A stretch of DNA of 64,000 bases from Paralithodes platypus (lineage: Eukaryota > Arthropoda > Malacostraca > Decapoda > Lithodidae), in assembly GCA_032716605.1 (NCBI GenBank), contig CM064571.1, forward strand, positions 12,407,720 through 12,471,719, given 5' to 3'. Made by a program: the position numbers and the translations under genes. The notes beneath the pieces were generated by a model. It did no database searches and was not told the origin of the DNA. It saw only the letters and a program-made list of their open reading frames with translations. Below, piece by piece: positions 10,869 through 21,392 of the stretch (positions are counted from its first letter, which is position 1; each line of letters starts with the position of its first letter).

Positions 10869-11583
10869 TTGTCATCTGGGACTGTTATAGGTGCTTCATG
10901 TACCACAGGCAAATATCTTCCTGCATCTGAGGTTGACCTTTATATAAATGGCTTCATGTACATGCTTGGATCTTCTGATCACTGTCTGATACAGGCCACC
11001 TGTCTATCACCTACCACACCTTCCCACTCTGAACCTGTTTTGGTGACTAAATGGCATTACGATAGGACAGACTGGGAGGGTCTTCAGGGTTTCTTTATTG
11101 ATATTCCCTGGACCTCTTTCTTTTCTAATGATGCACACTCCACCTTGAGCCACATACAAGATTTTGTAAAAATTGGAATGGAAACTTTTATTCCTCATCA
11201 AAAGTACAGTAAAAGATCTAATACACCTAAATGGTTTGACCATAATTGTGCTAGAGTAACTGAACAAAAAGCAATAGCCTACAATGCATACACAAGATCA
11301 AAAACTCATGAAGCCTTTAATTACTTTAGAAACATCAGAAATCATGCCAAAACTGTATTAAACCTAACTAAATCAAACTTTCTCCACAAGCAGGCAAATA
11401 AACTTCTAAATAATCCAAATGATAACAAAATATTTTGGTCTACTCTTAACTCATTTAAATCCAACTTCACTACTGCTTCATCCATTCCACCATTAAAATC
11501 TCCGACTGGCAATCTTGTAAGTGACCCACGAGGTAAAGCTAACCTTCTTGCGGATATTTTCTCCACCAACTCAACCTTAGATG
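10869..11583 (+). pseudogene. LINE-Y copy 1, 5' part: endonuclease end and linker
   Basis: The open frame carries LGSSDHCLI (the SDH motif near the end of an AP-type endonuclease), then a linker (TPKWFDHNCARV, FNYFRNIRNHAKTV, LADIFSTNSTLDE). The same linker order occurs in LINE-Z (FAQTFARNSTLDE). The frame is cut at about 11583 by the CR1 insertion and resumes at about 14981 with SPEIPSLKIHTRHVKTILQN. Most of the endonuclease is absent upstream, so the copy is 5'-truncated or decayed. Confidence 0.75.
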
Positions 11584-11601
11584 AAATATATCAAGATGTC
11601 C

Positions 11602-11790
11602 CTGTACTTCTACTACGATGACTATTTGTTTTCGGACGATGGAGTTCATCTCAACCAGGTGGGAGCAGCACGTTTTGGGCGTCTTCTCAACGATGCGGTG
11701 AAGGATTTTCGGAGAAGAAATCGACTCAGCACAGGACAACCAGGAAGGAGGACCGAAGACAGCGAGGGCGGCAACCTGCGAAGGAATTAA
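11602..11790 (+). CDS. CR1 ORF1 C-terminal fragment (esterase-like)
   Basis: The frame reads YYDDYLFSDDGVHLNQVGAA, then RFGRLLNDAV and a basic tail (DFRRRNRLS, GRRTEDSEGG), and stops at 11788-11790. SDDGVHLN followed by G-x-x-x-F/L is the last block of SGNH/GDSL-type esterases, with the catalytic Asp-x-x-His. Such a domain is known in ORF1 of some CR1 elements. The start is lost to 5' truncation. ORF2 begins about 90 bp downstream (ATG at 11880), the expected order in a bicistronic CR1. Confidence 0.65.
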   Translation: MYFYYDDYLFSDDGVHLNQVGAARFGRLLNDAVKDFRRRNRLSTGQPGRRTEDSEGGNLRRN

Positions 11791-11879
11791 ATGCTAATCT
11801 GTCAAGAACCGCGAATTTGGATAAAGCTCCACCAACACGACCCAAATTCAAAATCACCAGGGATAACGACCGAGGACCG

Positions 11880-14765
11880 ATGTCAGCCATGAATGTAAAT
11901 GTAGATCCGATCAGAACCAAAAATTTGATTAAAGAACGTTCTGTGAGTTCTAAAACCGCAACTTTAAAGGTTTTCTATGCAAACGCTCGTAGCATACGCA
12001 ATAAATTTTCAGATTTAGAGGAACTAGTGTTTACTGAAAATTATGATGTGATTGGTATAACAGAATCTTGGCTCAATACACTAGATAGAGACTTTTTAGA
12101 AGAGTATTCACTTCCCGGTTATGTAATGTTTGAGAAAAGCCGAATAAATAAAAATGGAGGTGGCGTTTTATTTTATATCAAAGAAAGTCTTAACCCGACC
12201 CTCTTGTCAAAACCTCAAATTGTGAACGTCGACACATCTTTTGTGCTAATAAAGAATAATAAAGGTACAAAAATAATACTTGCATTAATATACAGACCTC
12301 CAGCTCAATCAGTGCAAACTGACAGAGAAATTTATGAACAAATTGCAGATGTAAGTAACTCACAAGATACCGTATTTATTGGCGACTTTAATTTACCTGT
12401 GACCAAGTGGGGCGATACTCTTACTTCACACTCCGGACATGACTTGTATACGAACTTGCAAGAGTGTTCGCTATATCAATTTGTTCGAACACCGACCCGT
12501 GGTAATAACGTTCTTGACATTGTACTTGCAACAAAAGAAGAATTAATAGAAAATTTGAATGTTGGTGATGAATTCAGTAACAGCGACCATCGTACGATAA
12601 CTTTCACTTTAAACTTTACTAGTAACGAACCAAATAGTAGCATCGAAAAAGTCCCTAATTTCAAGAAAGCAAACTTTCATAAACTTAGAGCTATGTTTAA
12701 AGAAACTGACTGGAGCTTTTTAATTAACAATAACGACATAAATACATCTTGGAAGTTATTCGAAACCACTTACCTAAAAGCAGTGCAAGACTGCATACCA
12801 TCGAAAATACGGCGTCCAGGCCATAATAATAAGCCCAAATGGTGGAATAAAGATATTTCAAACTGCCTGCTTGCTAAAAAATGTGCTAATGATAGATTAA
12901 AATCCTCACAAAATGACGAAGAACGGGTGAAATTTGTAGAGCTACGACGCAAAGCCAAAAAGTTAATTAAGCAAAGTAAAAAGACCCTAGAGTTACATAT
13001 TGCGAATCAAAGTAAAACAAACCCGAAAGAATTCTATAGTTATATCAGAAAGAAAAAAGTAGTTACTTCAACTGTTGGACCGTTAGTCGATGAAAATGGA
13101 GAATACACCAAAGACGAAGTACAAATGAGTAATGCCCTCAATACCTTCTTTGCATCAGTTTTTACAACAGAAGACCTCAGTGATATCCCTACACCATCGC
13201 CGATTCAGATTGATAATTCAGATGTTCTAAGCAATATCACCGTTACAGAGAGAGAAGTATTGAATTGTTTAGATAAACTCAAGGTAAATAAAACGCCTGG
13301 ACCTGATACAATCACGCCTAGAGTTCTAAAGGAAGCTAAGGATGAGCTCTCCAAACCACTGACATTACTATTCAATAAATCCTTGCAGTCTGGAACTATG
13401 CCTGATCAGTGGAAGATAGCCAACGTAACACCGATATTCAAAAAAGGCAGCAAATCCCTACCCAGTAACTATCGTCCAATTAGCTTAACCTCAGTTGTAT
13501 GTAAAATGCTAGAAACGGTCATAAGAGACAGACTCGTAAATCACTTAGAGGAAAATAACATACTTAAAGATACTCAACACGGCTTTCGTAAAAAACGTTC
13601 CTGTTTAACAAACCTCTTAGACTTCTTCCACGATATCCTCAACCTCTACGATGAGAGTAAAGCTGTAGATATTATATACCTTGATTTTCAAAAGGCCTTT
13701 GACAAAGTTCCCCACAAACGTTTACTGCTAAAACTAAAAGCGCATGGAATACAAGACAGTGTGTTGAAATGGATAGAAAATTGGCTCAGCGACAGAAAGC
13801 AAAGAGTAGTCATAAACGGTAAGGCATCTAAATGGACCAATGTAAGTAGCGGGGTACCCCAGGGATCGGTACTAGGACCAATTCTCTTTCTAATTTACAT
13901 CAACGACATAGATGAGGGTCTCACCTGTACAATCTAAAAGTTTGCTGACGATACAAAAATTGCAAATAGCGTACTCTCAAAAGAACAAGTTGACGATATG
14001 CAACACAATCTAGATAAATTGTCACATTGGGCTCAAATTTGGCAAATGAGTTTCAATGCGGATAAATGTAAAGTACTACATATCGGATACCTAAATGAGA
14101 AAGCAAACTATTCGATGAATGGCACTCAGCTTAAGAATGTAAACAGAGAAACCGATCTGGGAGTAACAATATCGAGTAACCTAAAACCGAGTCAACAATG
14201 TTCAGAAGTTGTTAAGAAGGCAAACAAAATAATTAGCTTTATAGGCAGGTCATTTGAGCATAAATCCAAAGACGTTATCCTAACCCTTTACAATTCCTTA
14301 GTCCGCCCTCTTTTGGAATACTGCGTTCAATGCTGGTGCCCTTATTACCAAAAAGACATAAACAAGCTAGAACGAGTTCAATGTAGAGTTACCAAAATGA
14401 TACCTAGCCTAAAGAACAAACCATACGAAGAGCGTCTTAGAGAATTAAATCTATTTGCTTTAACCCAGCGCAGATTAAGAAGTGACTTAATTCAAGTGTT
14501 CAAAATCATCAAAGGCATCGACAATATGAACTGTAGTAAGTACTTCACTATCGACCAATCTAATTACACGCGGGGAAACGGTTGCAAAATTATTGGTAAA
14601 TCTTTTAACTCACACGAATCTAAGAATTTCTTCTTCAATCGAGTTGTCAACTTGTGGAATGGGCTTCCCCGAGACGTTATAGACTGCAGCACTGTTGATT
14701 CATTTAAACTCCGCCTAGACAAATATCTCGCATCAAACCCGCGACTGACTGCGTTTGTAAATTAA
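11880..14765 (+). pseudogene. CR1 ORF2 copy 1: endonuclease-reverse transcriptase, one nonsense codon
   Basis: In target-primed retrotransposition the endonuclease nicks DNA and the RT copies element RNA at the nick. AP-endonuclease motifs in order: NARSIRNKF, GITESWL, LIYRPP, IGDFNLPV, NSDHRTI. RT blocks: TPIFKKGSKSLPSNYRPI, HGFRKKRSC, LDFQKAFDKVPH, SGVPQGSVLGPILFLIYIND, FADDTKI, DLGVTIS. The C-terminal region has LVRPLLEYCVQCWCP and FNRVVNLWNGLP. I chose the ATG at 11880 (MSAMNVNVD), which lies in frame with everything downstream. The only break is TAA at 13935-13937, immediately before FADD, where copy 2 has TCA. Without it the frame spans about 961 codons. This is the least damaged protein gene in the window, so the insertion is young. 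Confidence 0.92.
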
Positions 14766-14980
14766 TAACTTTATTTTATCCTCCCCTCAGTTACTAACCC
14801 ATATGTCCCCTACTAACTTCCTAGTACTGCCACGGACATTAGTTCCAGGGCAGTAGTTCCCTTTACAATGTTCCCTTACCCACTCTAAACCACTGTTTGG
14901 ACACTTGATCCTCAGTGTTTTGGAGGACAAGCAGCCTAGAAGGGTCACTAGACCTATTGTTGCTTGATTTCCTTTGTACT

Positions 14981-16627
14981 TAATTTTAATTCGCCTGAAA
15001 TTCCCTCACTTAAGATCCACACCAGACATGTCAAAACTATTTTGCAGAATCTCTCAGTAGATAAGGCTCCTGGTCCAGATGAAATTCCTCCAATAGTACT
15101 TAAGAATTGCTCCTTGGTGCTCGCTCCTGTATTGGCAAAATTTTTCCGTCTGTGTACTCATACCTCATGCTTCCCAGTACCCTGGAAAGAAGCAAACATC
15201 CATCCAGTTCCTAAAAAAGGTGCCTCTTCAGATCCATCAAACTACAGACCAATAGCTATAACTTCCACTCTTGGTAAAGTCTTTGAAATTATATAAATAA
15301 TCACATAATTAAGCATCTTGAGAATAATAAATTAATCAGTGATAGGCAATATGGTTTTAGACGATGTCGATCAACTGCAGACATGCTTTGCCTTCTTATG
15401 CATCAAATCAACCAAGCTACAGACCAACATGGTGAAACACATACAATAGCACTGGATATATCAAAGGCATTTGATAGAGTCTGGCATCAATCCTTATTGT
15501 CGAAGATGTCACACTACGGCCTTGCATCATTAGTTCCACTAATTTCTTCTTATCTTCATAACAGAAAAATACGTGTAATGGTAGATGGCCTTTATTCTCA
15601 ATTTCACTCAATAAATGCTGGTGTTCCCCAGGGATCAGTTTTGGCCCCAATTCTGTTCCTCATTCATATCAATGATCTCATATCTACCACTCATAATCCA
15701 ATACATTCCTACGCAGATGACTCAACACTCCACAGTTCCTTCACATTTACCAATTCTTTCACCCAACCCGATCTTATAAATTCAAAAATAAACACTGCAA
15801 TTTCTCTGAACCAGGACCTTTCTAGAATTGATGGATGGGGACAAAAGAATCTAGTTTCCTTTAATGCACAGAAAACCAAATACATTCAATTTTCTAACCG
15901 ACAGAATCTCACTGACTCCCATATATTTTTTAACGATGTAAATATTCCCACTTCCCCTAGTATTGACATTCTCGGTGTAACATTAACTACTAACTTGAGC
16001 TGGACACATTATGTTAGAAGCATTGCTAAGAATGCCTCTAAAAAACTGGGACTCCTGTACAGAGTTCGAGAATTCTTCACTGACGAGCAGTTGGCCGTGA
16101 TATAAAAGTCATGTGCGTTCTCAGATGGATTACTGTTCACCTCTGTGGGGTGGAAGTGGAGTGGTTGCATTGAGGCAGTTGGACAAAATTCAAAATAAAG
16201 CTATTAGATTAATCAATAACCCTGCAATCACACAGGACCTTCCTACATTATCCATACGAAGAAACGTTGCATCCCTTGCATTATTCTACAGATATTTTCA
16301 CAGCAATTGTTCCGAGGAACTTGCTTCAATTGTGCCGCCTCTCCATCTTTCCGCATAGAACTAGGGCAGCTGAGAGCGCCCCTGAATTTACACTTCCTCC
16401 TCCACAATGCAGAACTTCTGCTTATCAGAATTCATTTATCCCCAGAGCTACTACTCTTTGGAATTCACTTCCCTCGAATTGCTTTCCACAAACTTACAAT
16501 CTGCAAATGTTTAAATCCAGTTGTTACAAACATTTTATGAATGGAGGATGCCTTTAGGCACATGGACCTTTTTGTTTTATCTGTGTTTTTCCTTCCTCCG
16601 TTCATTGTCTCTTTAAAAAAAAAAATC
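14981..16627 (+). pseudogene. LINE-Y copy 1, 3' part: reverse transcriptase and tail
   Basis: Resumes the LINE-Y frame after the CR1 insertion: VDKAPGPDEIPP, PVPKKGASSDPSNYRPI, YGFRRCRSTADM, ALDISKAFDRVWH, NAGVPQGSVLAPILFL, active site SYADDSTLH, DILGVTL, then MDYCSPLWGGS and NSLPSNCFPQ. Three small indels shift the frame relative to copy 2 or to the expected reading: near 15295, near 16100 (loss of 2 bases) and near 16350 (loss of 2 bases). The coding part ends at FMNGGCL and a stop near 16557; the UTR ends in an A-run at 16615-16626. Almost identical to copy 2 at 4.8-6.1 kb but extending further 5'. Confidence 0.87.
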
Positions 16628-16934
16628 ACCTGCACATATAACTGGTACACTACTATGTTATTAATTTGAGCTATTGAACATTACATAAAGGAAAACATTA
16701 ACTCAGACATGTGCTTAAAAGGAATGTTTTAATATATTCCAGCATCAGCCGGTATTTTTCTATTATATGTTTATCAACTTTCACTGAAGGCGATTGGAGT
16801 ATTGTCACCGTTTTCCGTGTACCACTTTTATACCACCGTTGTTTCATCTGACACTGACAACAATGCTTCGTGTATCACTGGTCACATGGCTCGTTTATAG
16901 TAGTCACAGCAATCCCTCAGTTTGTAAGTACCTG
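16628..16934. other. Unassigned sequence
   Basis: AT-rich, with no element ends or coding similarity that I recognise. Confidence 0.4.
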
Positions 16935-17366
16935 TCATTCACCTGCCGCCAGCAGAGCCCACACCAGCAACAGCAGTCTTAGCCTAGCCCGAGCCAACAT
17001 CTGAGCACGAGATATACAGTATGAGGCACATTTATTCCGAGTACACCATTTTTGAAATTCAAGAAAGAAAACATCTGGCTGTTTAACACTCTTCCGACGC
17101 CACACAAGCGCCGGAGCCATTTCGTGGCCTAACCAGCTACACCCTGCCACAACGACATAGAGGGTCACTACACCACCGATGATCTCCAGTGTCCAGCCTT
17201 CTGCACCATCTTCAACTAACACATCCGAAGCTCTCCATAGAGGGACACCACCACCATATCCAATCTGGTACCTCGACTCACCCTCAAAGGTTGCCCAGCC
17301 ATCTTTAGGGACCTGTGGTGGGACTATAGTCCAAATATCTGTAATTATATGACTTGCCCATTATTT
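16935..17366 (-). pseudogene. Possible decayed C-type-lectin-like exon
   Basis: A minus-strand stretch of about 143 codons without stops contains VPKDGWATFEGESRYQIGYG and then PLWRASDVLVEDGAEGW. The spacing GW-x-x-F-x-x-x-x-x-Y ... WR-A-S-x-x-x-x-E-x-G-A resembles the first half of a C-type lectin domain. The three positions normally Cys read V, R and L here. A TTACAG acceptor-like site lies at the upstream edge (about 17340). The remaining residues (LVWRRKSVKQPDVFFLEFQK onward) do not resemble a lectin. It could be a dead host exon, part of an unrecognised repeat, or chance. Confidence 0.3.
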
Positions 17367-17820
17367 GATTAATGTAAATAATAAAAGAGTCAAAGCTATA
17401 CCAGCATATTCAATAACCTGTGCATGACTCCTATTTCAATTAAGTATATTTCATATTGTAAGGAAAACATAGATGAAGCTATGAACGTAAGCCGCAACTT
17501 TGAGCATTACTGTAGAAATAACTCGTTAGCCCACCTGCCAACATCTATATTCAGGAGTTCTGAGAAAATTTTCACTGCAGTTCTTGTGCTCAATAACAAC
17601 TCTTAATTATCCCCTCTCACGCGTTTCTCAAATTATTCATCTTTCCCCTGATATAAATCACCTCTTTGTAAGAAAAATATACTGTTCTCTTTCACACATA
17701 GACAAATTTCCATTCCTCCCTCTACTTTACAAATGTATTCTTTTCTTTATCTATCTATCCATCTCTATAATTTATGTCTATCTATTTAACTGTCTGTCTG
17801 TCCCTCTCTCTCTGATTGAT
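17367..17820. other. Unassigned AT-rich sequence with simple repeats
   Basis: Contains CTAT/CTGT-rich simple sequence at 17747-17816. No coding similarity recognised. Confidence 0.4.
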
Positions 17821-17848
17821 TATATATATAGTATATATATATATATAA
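17821..17848. repeat. (TA)n microsatellite
   Basis: Short interrupted TA run. Confidence 0.85.
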
Positions 17849-17931
17849 TGGAACCATTAAAAATAGCGTCAGTGACCACTACCCCAGCAACTACCGGCAC
17901 ACCAAAAGGATATAAAAGGATACAAAAGTTA

Positions 17932-17964
17932 GACACACTACGGTACTTTATAATGTAGTGTGTC
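17932..17964. repeat. 10-bp inverted repeat
   Basis: GACACACTAC at 17932-17941 pairs with GTAGTGTGTC at 17955-17964 across a 13-base loop. Confidence 0.8.
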
Positions 17965-18000
17965 GGTAACTTTTAGAGTCTCTTCCTTGCTAACAAGTAC

Positions 18001-18098
18001 TTTTACATTCAGGAAGACAATGCACCGGGCCTACACCTACTATCCTTTGTTTTACATTCAGGAAGACAATGCACCGGGCCTACACCTACTATCCTTTG
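18001..18098. repeat. 49-bp tandem duplication
   Basis: Two identical units starting TTTTACATTCAGGAAGACAA. Confidence 0.92.
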
Positions 18099-18127
18099 TT
18101 TTCCCATATTAATCTGTTAGTGACTTG

Positions 18128-18168
18128 AAGAAGCTATCTGCGAAACGTTGTCAATAAAGTGCTCCTCC
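18128..18168 (+). other. Penelope-like 3' terminal motif (GCGAAACG)
   Basis: CTTGAAGAAGCTATCTGCGA followed by AACGTTGTCAATAAAG resembles the conserved segment near PLE 3' ends, where a short stem is closed by GAAACG and which in many PLEs overlaps a hammerhead-like ribozyme fold. Here the core departs from CTGATGA, so I claim only the resemblance. Confidence 0.35.
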
Positions 18169-18400
18169 TCATTTGGTGTTCATATTCATTCAGTATCTTT
18201 CACATATGTTTGGACAATCGAGTACCAACGCAACTAAAAGATATATGATAGTAGGAATTCACTATTCAACTATTCACTATTCACTATTCAACACCTGTCG
18301 TGAATACATTATAACTATAGAGACTTCAAAATATATTATAATTAATGTTCCCCATTATCATAATATTAGAAAGTCGGGCTAAAGAGAAGACATATTTCAG

Positions 18401-18500
18401 TATAGTATGATGTGGGCAGGCTACACTATTGTATCTCCATATACTGCATATATAGTATGATGTGGGCAGGCTACACTATTGTATCTCCATATACTGCATA
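18401..18500. repeat. 50-bp tandem duplication
   Basis: Two identical units starting TATAGTATGATGTGGGCAGG. Confidence 0.92.
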
Positions 18501-18578
18501 TATCGAACATTATATCAAGTATTCGCAGACACCATGTTCTTTGTATTCAAATAGTAGGTCAATATTGTATTAATATCA

Positions 18579-18790
18579 TTAAGGAGGGTCACCAGCATAT
18601 TTTTTTTTCTCTCGTTTTCTCTCTTTCCCTGGCTTGTATCCATTCGGCCCCATTCAGCCAACTGTTTTAAGACGTTTATCCCCATCCAGGTGTCGATTTC
18701 GTCCTGGTGAGCGATAGCGAGCCAGCATTGTATGGAGAAATCCGGCTTCACCAGAGACATTTTTCTATCGAAAAATGGCGGATCATATAT
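18579..18790 (+). mobile_element. MITE-B half copy
   Basis: Starts TTAAGGAGGGTCACC and carries GGCTTGTATCCATTCGGCCC, GATAGCGAGCCAGCATTGTA and a decayed central hairpin. The second arm is missing. Confidence 0.8.
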
Positions 18791-18902
18791 ACTTTAATTA
18801 ATTTAATTGGGGGTGTTTGGTGTTGTGGTGAAATTAATAAAATATAGTTTATCCCCGATAAAAGAACTTTCATATATCTGTTTTATCGGAACATAACAAC
18901 TT

Positions 18903-18927
18903 ACACACACACACACACACACACACC
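18903..18927. repeat. (CA)n microsatellite
   Basis: Short CA run. Confidence 0.9.
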
Positions 18928-18939
18928 ACACTGATAATT

Positions 18940-19110
18940 TGTATTCTGCACATGCATCATTATTGTATTTATTTATTTTGTTTGTAAACTAAGCTTACCA
19001 TCCTCATATCTGTACATCTCATGTTCATCCACTAAATTGTAAAATGTGTATTTTCAGCTCATGAGGCTGCCATTCTTTAATAAACCGTTTATTATTATTA
19101 TTATTATTAC
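18940..19110 (+). mobile_element. Possible retroelement 3' end with (ATT)n tail
   Basis: AATAAACCG followed by (TTA/ATT)n at 19088-19109 looks like the 3' terminus of a LINE or SINE with a triplet tail. No coding remnant is visible upstream. Confidence 0.35.
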
Positions 19111-19256
19111 ACACACATTCGGCTTAGATATGAGTTTTTTGTGTGCCATGTCAATGTCGGACCAGGCACTGAAGTTTTACGAGTTATCTCCCCAACCCTT
19201 CTCCCCTGACCCTTCCTTGAAAAACTTAAGAAGAAAAGAGTACAGCAAACTTACCG

Positions 19257-19260
<4 letters not shown>

Positions 19261-19315
<55 letters not shown>
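19261..19315. repeat. (TA)n microsatellite
   Basis: About 55 bp of pure TA, followed by TG-rich sequence. Confidence 0.95.
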
Positions 19316-19316
<1 letters not shown>

Positions 19317-19344
19317 ATATATGTGTGTGTATGTGTGTGTTTTT

Positions 19345-19680
19345 ACTATCAGCCGGGATTCGAACCAAGGACATTCAGGACGATAGTCCATGCTATAATC
19401 AACTATAAAATGGTGTGATAAGGAATAGTTAACCCTTTACTATTCATATCAAATAGATGGAGAAATGCTGCTCGAAGAAAGTATTCAGATTCCATACCAA
19501 GTCGTAGGACCCATATTCAAGAGTACCATACAAGGGAATACTTACTCCAAGTAGGATTGCTCCATCTCCATAATAAAAATAGGAAATGGTTAACTCTTCT
19601 GCATCACTCCATGGTGTAATTGATTACAGCATGGACTTTCGCCCTGACTGTCCGTGGTTCGAATCCTGGCTGAGAGAAAA
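19345..19680. mobile_element. Foldback element with tRNA-like arms
   Basis: The left arm (minus) and right arm (plus) are homologous over about 85 bp. Each reads GGTTAACT, a TTGATTAYAGCATGGACT A-box-like segment, then a B-box-like GGTTCGAATCCYGGCTGA. About 180 bp separate the arms. The arrangement resembles the inverted SINE pair at 10.3-10.5 kb. Confidence 0.6.
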
Positions 19681-19689
19681 AATAATTTA

Positions 19690-19745
19690 AATATGTAGCT
19701 CCTATATATACGTTTCACCAATACAATTGGCATCATCAGGCTATA
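19690..19745 (-). other. Penelope-like 3' motif, hammerhead-like core
   Basis: On the minus strand CTGATGAT is followed by GCCAAT-TGT-ATTGGT and GAAACG. The six-base stem pairs fully (one G-U), leaving CTGATGA and GAAA in the positions of a hammerhead ribozyme core with one bulged base. Stems I and III and the cleavage site were not identified. Confidence 0.35.
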
Positions 19746-20440
19746 AAACAGAGCATAAAATCAATATACAGCACTTGTAAAATATATACATTCTCTAATA
19801 AATATATTATTAACACTCCACGAGCGGCTAGGTCGGTAACTTCTACTACCTGCCAAGCGGGTGGTTTTACCCTAAATGAGCTTATTTCCGTGCTCTTTTT
19901 CATGCATAAACAAGAGCCAGAGCGTAATACAAGTATGTATCCGTGAAAGGGCGATAATTGAGCTTTCCAATGACACCAGAACCATCCTTCTACGATCACG
20001 GGTTCTCTTGCAACGATCGTGCAACCGAAGGGCAAAATCGCTAAAATACGGTAATTTCCTTACATAATTCCCTGTGTAGCGAGTCAGTGAGTGTGGGTGT
20101 GTGTGGAGTAGGGCCCAGTGCTGGTGCGGGAACCGTGCCCAACAGTCAGAGCCGACCTACGCTCCTCCCACCGCTCGTCTCTCTCTCAGAGCCAAATATT
20201 GCTCAGAATTGCACACCGCCTTAAGTCGGTCTCCGCCACATAGTCATTTCTTCTCTAGGCCGACTTAAGTCGGGCCCCGCTAAACAAGGGTTAAAAGATT
20301 TGCTAATATAGCTAATCCTATTACTATCAGTACGTGACAGGATAAAACATATATATATATACAGTAGTAAATGATGTGTACGAACCTATTATAATATTGA
20401 GTCCCTCAAGGTGGTGTGTAGGATTGACTAAACAGTGTTG
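19746..20440. other. Unassigned sequence with a CCGACTTAAGTCGG palindrome
   Basis: No recognisable gene. CCGACTTAAGTCGG near 20263-20276 is a perfect 14-bp palindrome, and the related CCGCCTTAAGTCGG lies at about 20217-20230. A minus-strand open stretch at about 19736-20035 matches no family I know. Confidence 0.35.
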
Positions 20441-20473
20441 TGGGAGAAGCAAGGTAGCTTACTCAAGAATCAA

Positions 20474-20770
20474 TCAGGTGTTTTGGAAAGGGGTTAGTGC
20501 AATAGTACTTATATGAAAGGAGTTGATTTGTTTGTTCAATTCAGGAGAGAAGTGTTTTATACAAAGAGACTCAAGCATTTTACTGTCTGAGGGGTCCTTT
20601 GCGGTCGTTAATATTTAAGTATTGTTGTTAGAAAAGGGATGATATAATTCAAGTGAACGTGAAAGGGTAGCAGAATGATAGGGAGAGATAACAGGTCAGC
20701 CAGTGCGAGCAGACACGCACTTTTGTTTTGCGAAAGTAAAAGTGAGATTTCGCACTGTTTTACCTATGTA
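20474..20770 (-). pseudogene. Penelope-like element GIY-YIG endonuclease relic
   Basis: One minus-strand frame, with internal stops, reads YIGKTVRNLTF, RTG-stop-PVISPYHSATLS, HPFSNN, ILTTAKDPSDSKMLESLCIK and then SPELNKQINSFHIS. YIGKT near the start and the LESLxIKxxSPxLNxQ block near the end are the landmarks of the GIY-YIG domain at the C-terminus of PLE proteins. At least three stops are present, so it is inactive. The RT part is not visible next to it. Confidence 0.7.
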
Positions 20771-20933
20771 TGAATTCATAAATTATGTTAGAGATAAGAG
20801 TCATAGGTAGGGGGTCTTTGTATTAAAATTATTAGCCTATTGTAAACGTATTTGTAAAGACAAACACAAATTTGGAGTTCTCGAGTTTCATACGAATAGT
20901 AAAGCTGAGATGACCAAAGTAAGGATCGAAGCT

Positions 20934-21328
20934 TAAGGGGGCCCACCTCGCTTTTTTTCTCTTTCTCTCCCTCTCTCTTTGGCTTGTATCCATTCGGCTC
21001 CATTCAGCCTACTGTTTTAAGACGTTTACCCCCATCCAGGTGTCAATATTTTCCTGGCGAGCGGTAGCGAATCAGCATATATATTTTTGGTTTTGACAGC
21101 AAGCTAAATTTGTAAATTTTTCGATAGAAAAATTTCTCCGGCGAAGCCGGATTTCTCCATACAATGCTGGCTCGCTATCGCTCGCCAGGAAGAAATCGAC
21201 ACCTGGATGGGGATGAACGTCTTAAAATAGTTGGCTGAATGGGGCAGAATGGATACAACCCAGGGAAAGAGAGAAAAGGAGAGAAAGATAAAAAAAAAAA
21301 AAAAAAAAGGGGACCCCCCCCCCCTTAA
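20934..21328 (+). mobile_element. MITE-B, 395 bp, asymmetric termini
   Basis: TTAA at 20934-20937 and 21325-21328. The two arms are inverse of each other (GGCTTGTATCCATTCGGC, AGACGTTTACCCCCATCC, GCGAGCGGTAGCG) around a CCGGCGAAGCCGG hairpin. The left end reads GGGGGCCCACCTCG while the right end reads GGGGACCCCC, so the outermost bases are not complementary. It lies about 65 bp upstream of the 34-bp satellite. Confidence 0.88.
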
Positions 21329-21392
21329 TATAATGCGTGTCACTTTTTTGGTCAATGCGTCTTAAGTTCCTTTCAAATCTTTCGTTTAGCAA

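Larger units (their letters stand above)
11584..14980 (+). mobile_element. CR1-type non-LTR retrotransposon, copy 1
   Basis: A 3.4-kb insertion that splits LINE-Y. It holds the end of ORF1 (esterase-like), ORF2 (endonuclease plus RT) with a single nonsense codon, and a 3' UTR ending in a GATTTCCTTTGTACT tail. Copy 2 at 52.6-56.0 kb ends in two tandem CCTTTGTACT decamers. Short tandem 3' tails without poly-A are characteristic of CR1. No clear target duplication was seen for this copy. Confidence 0.85.
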
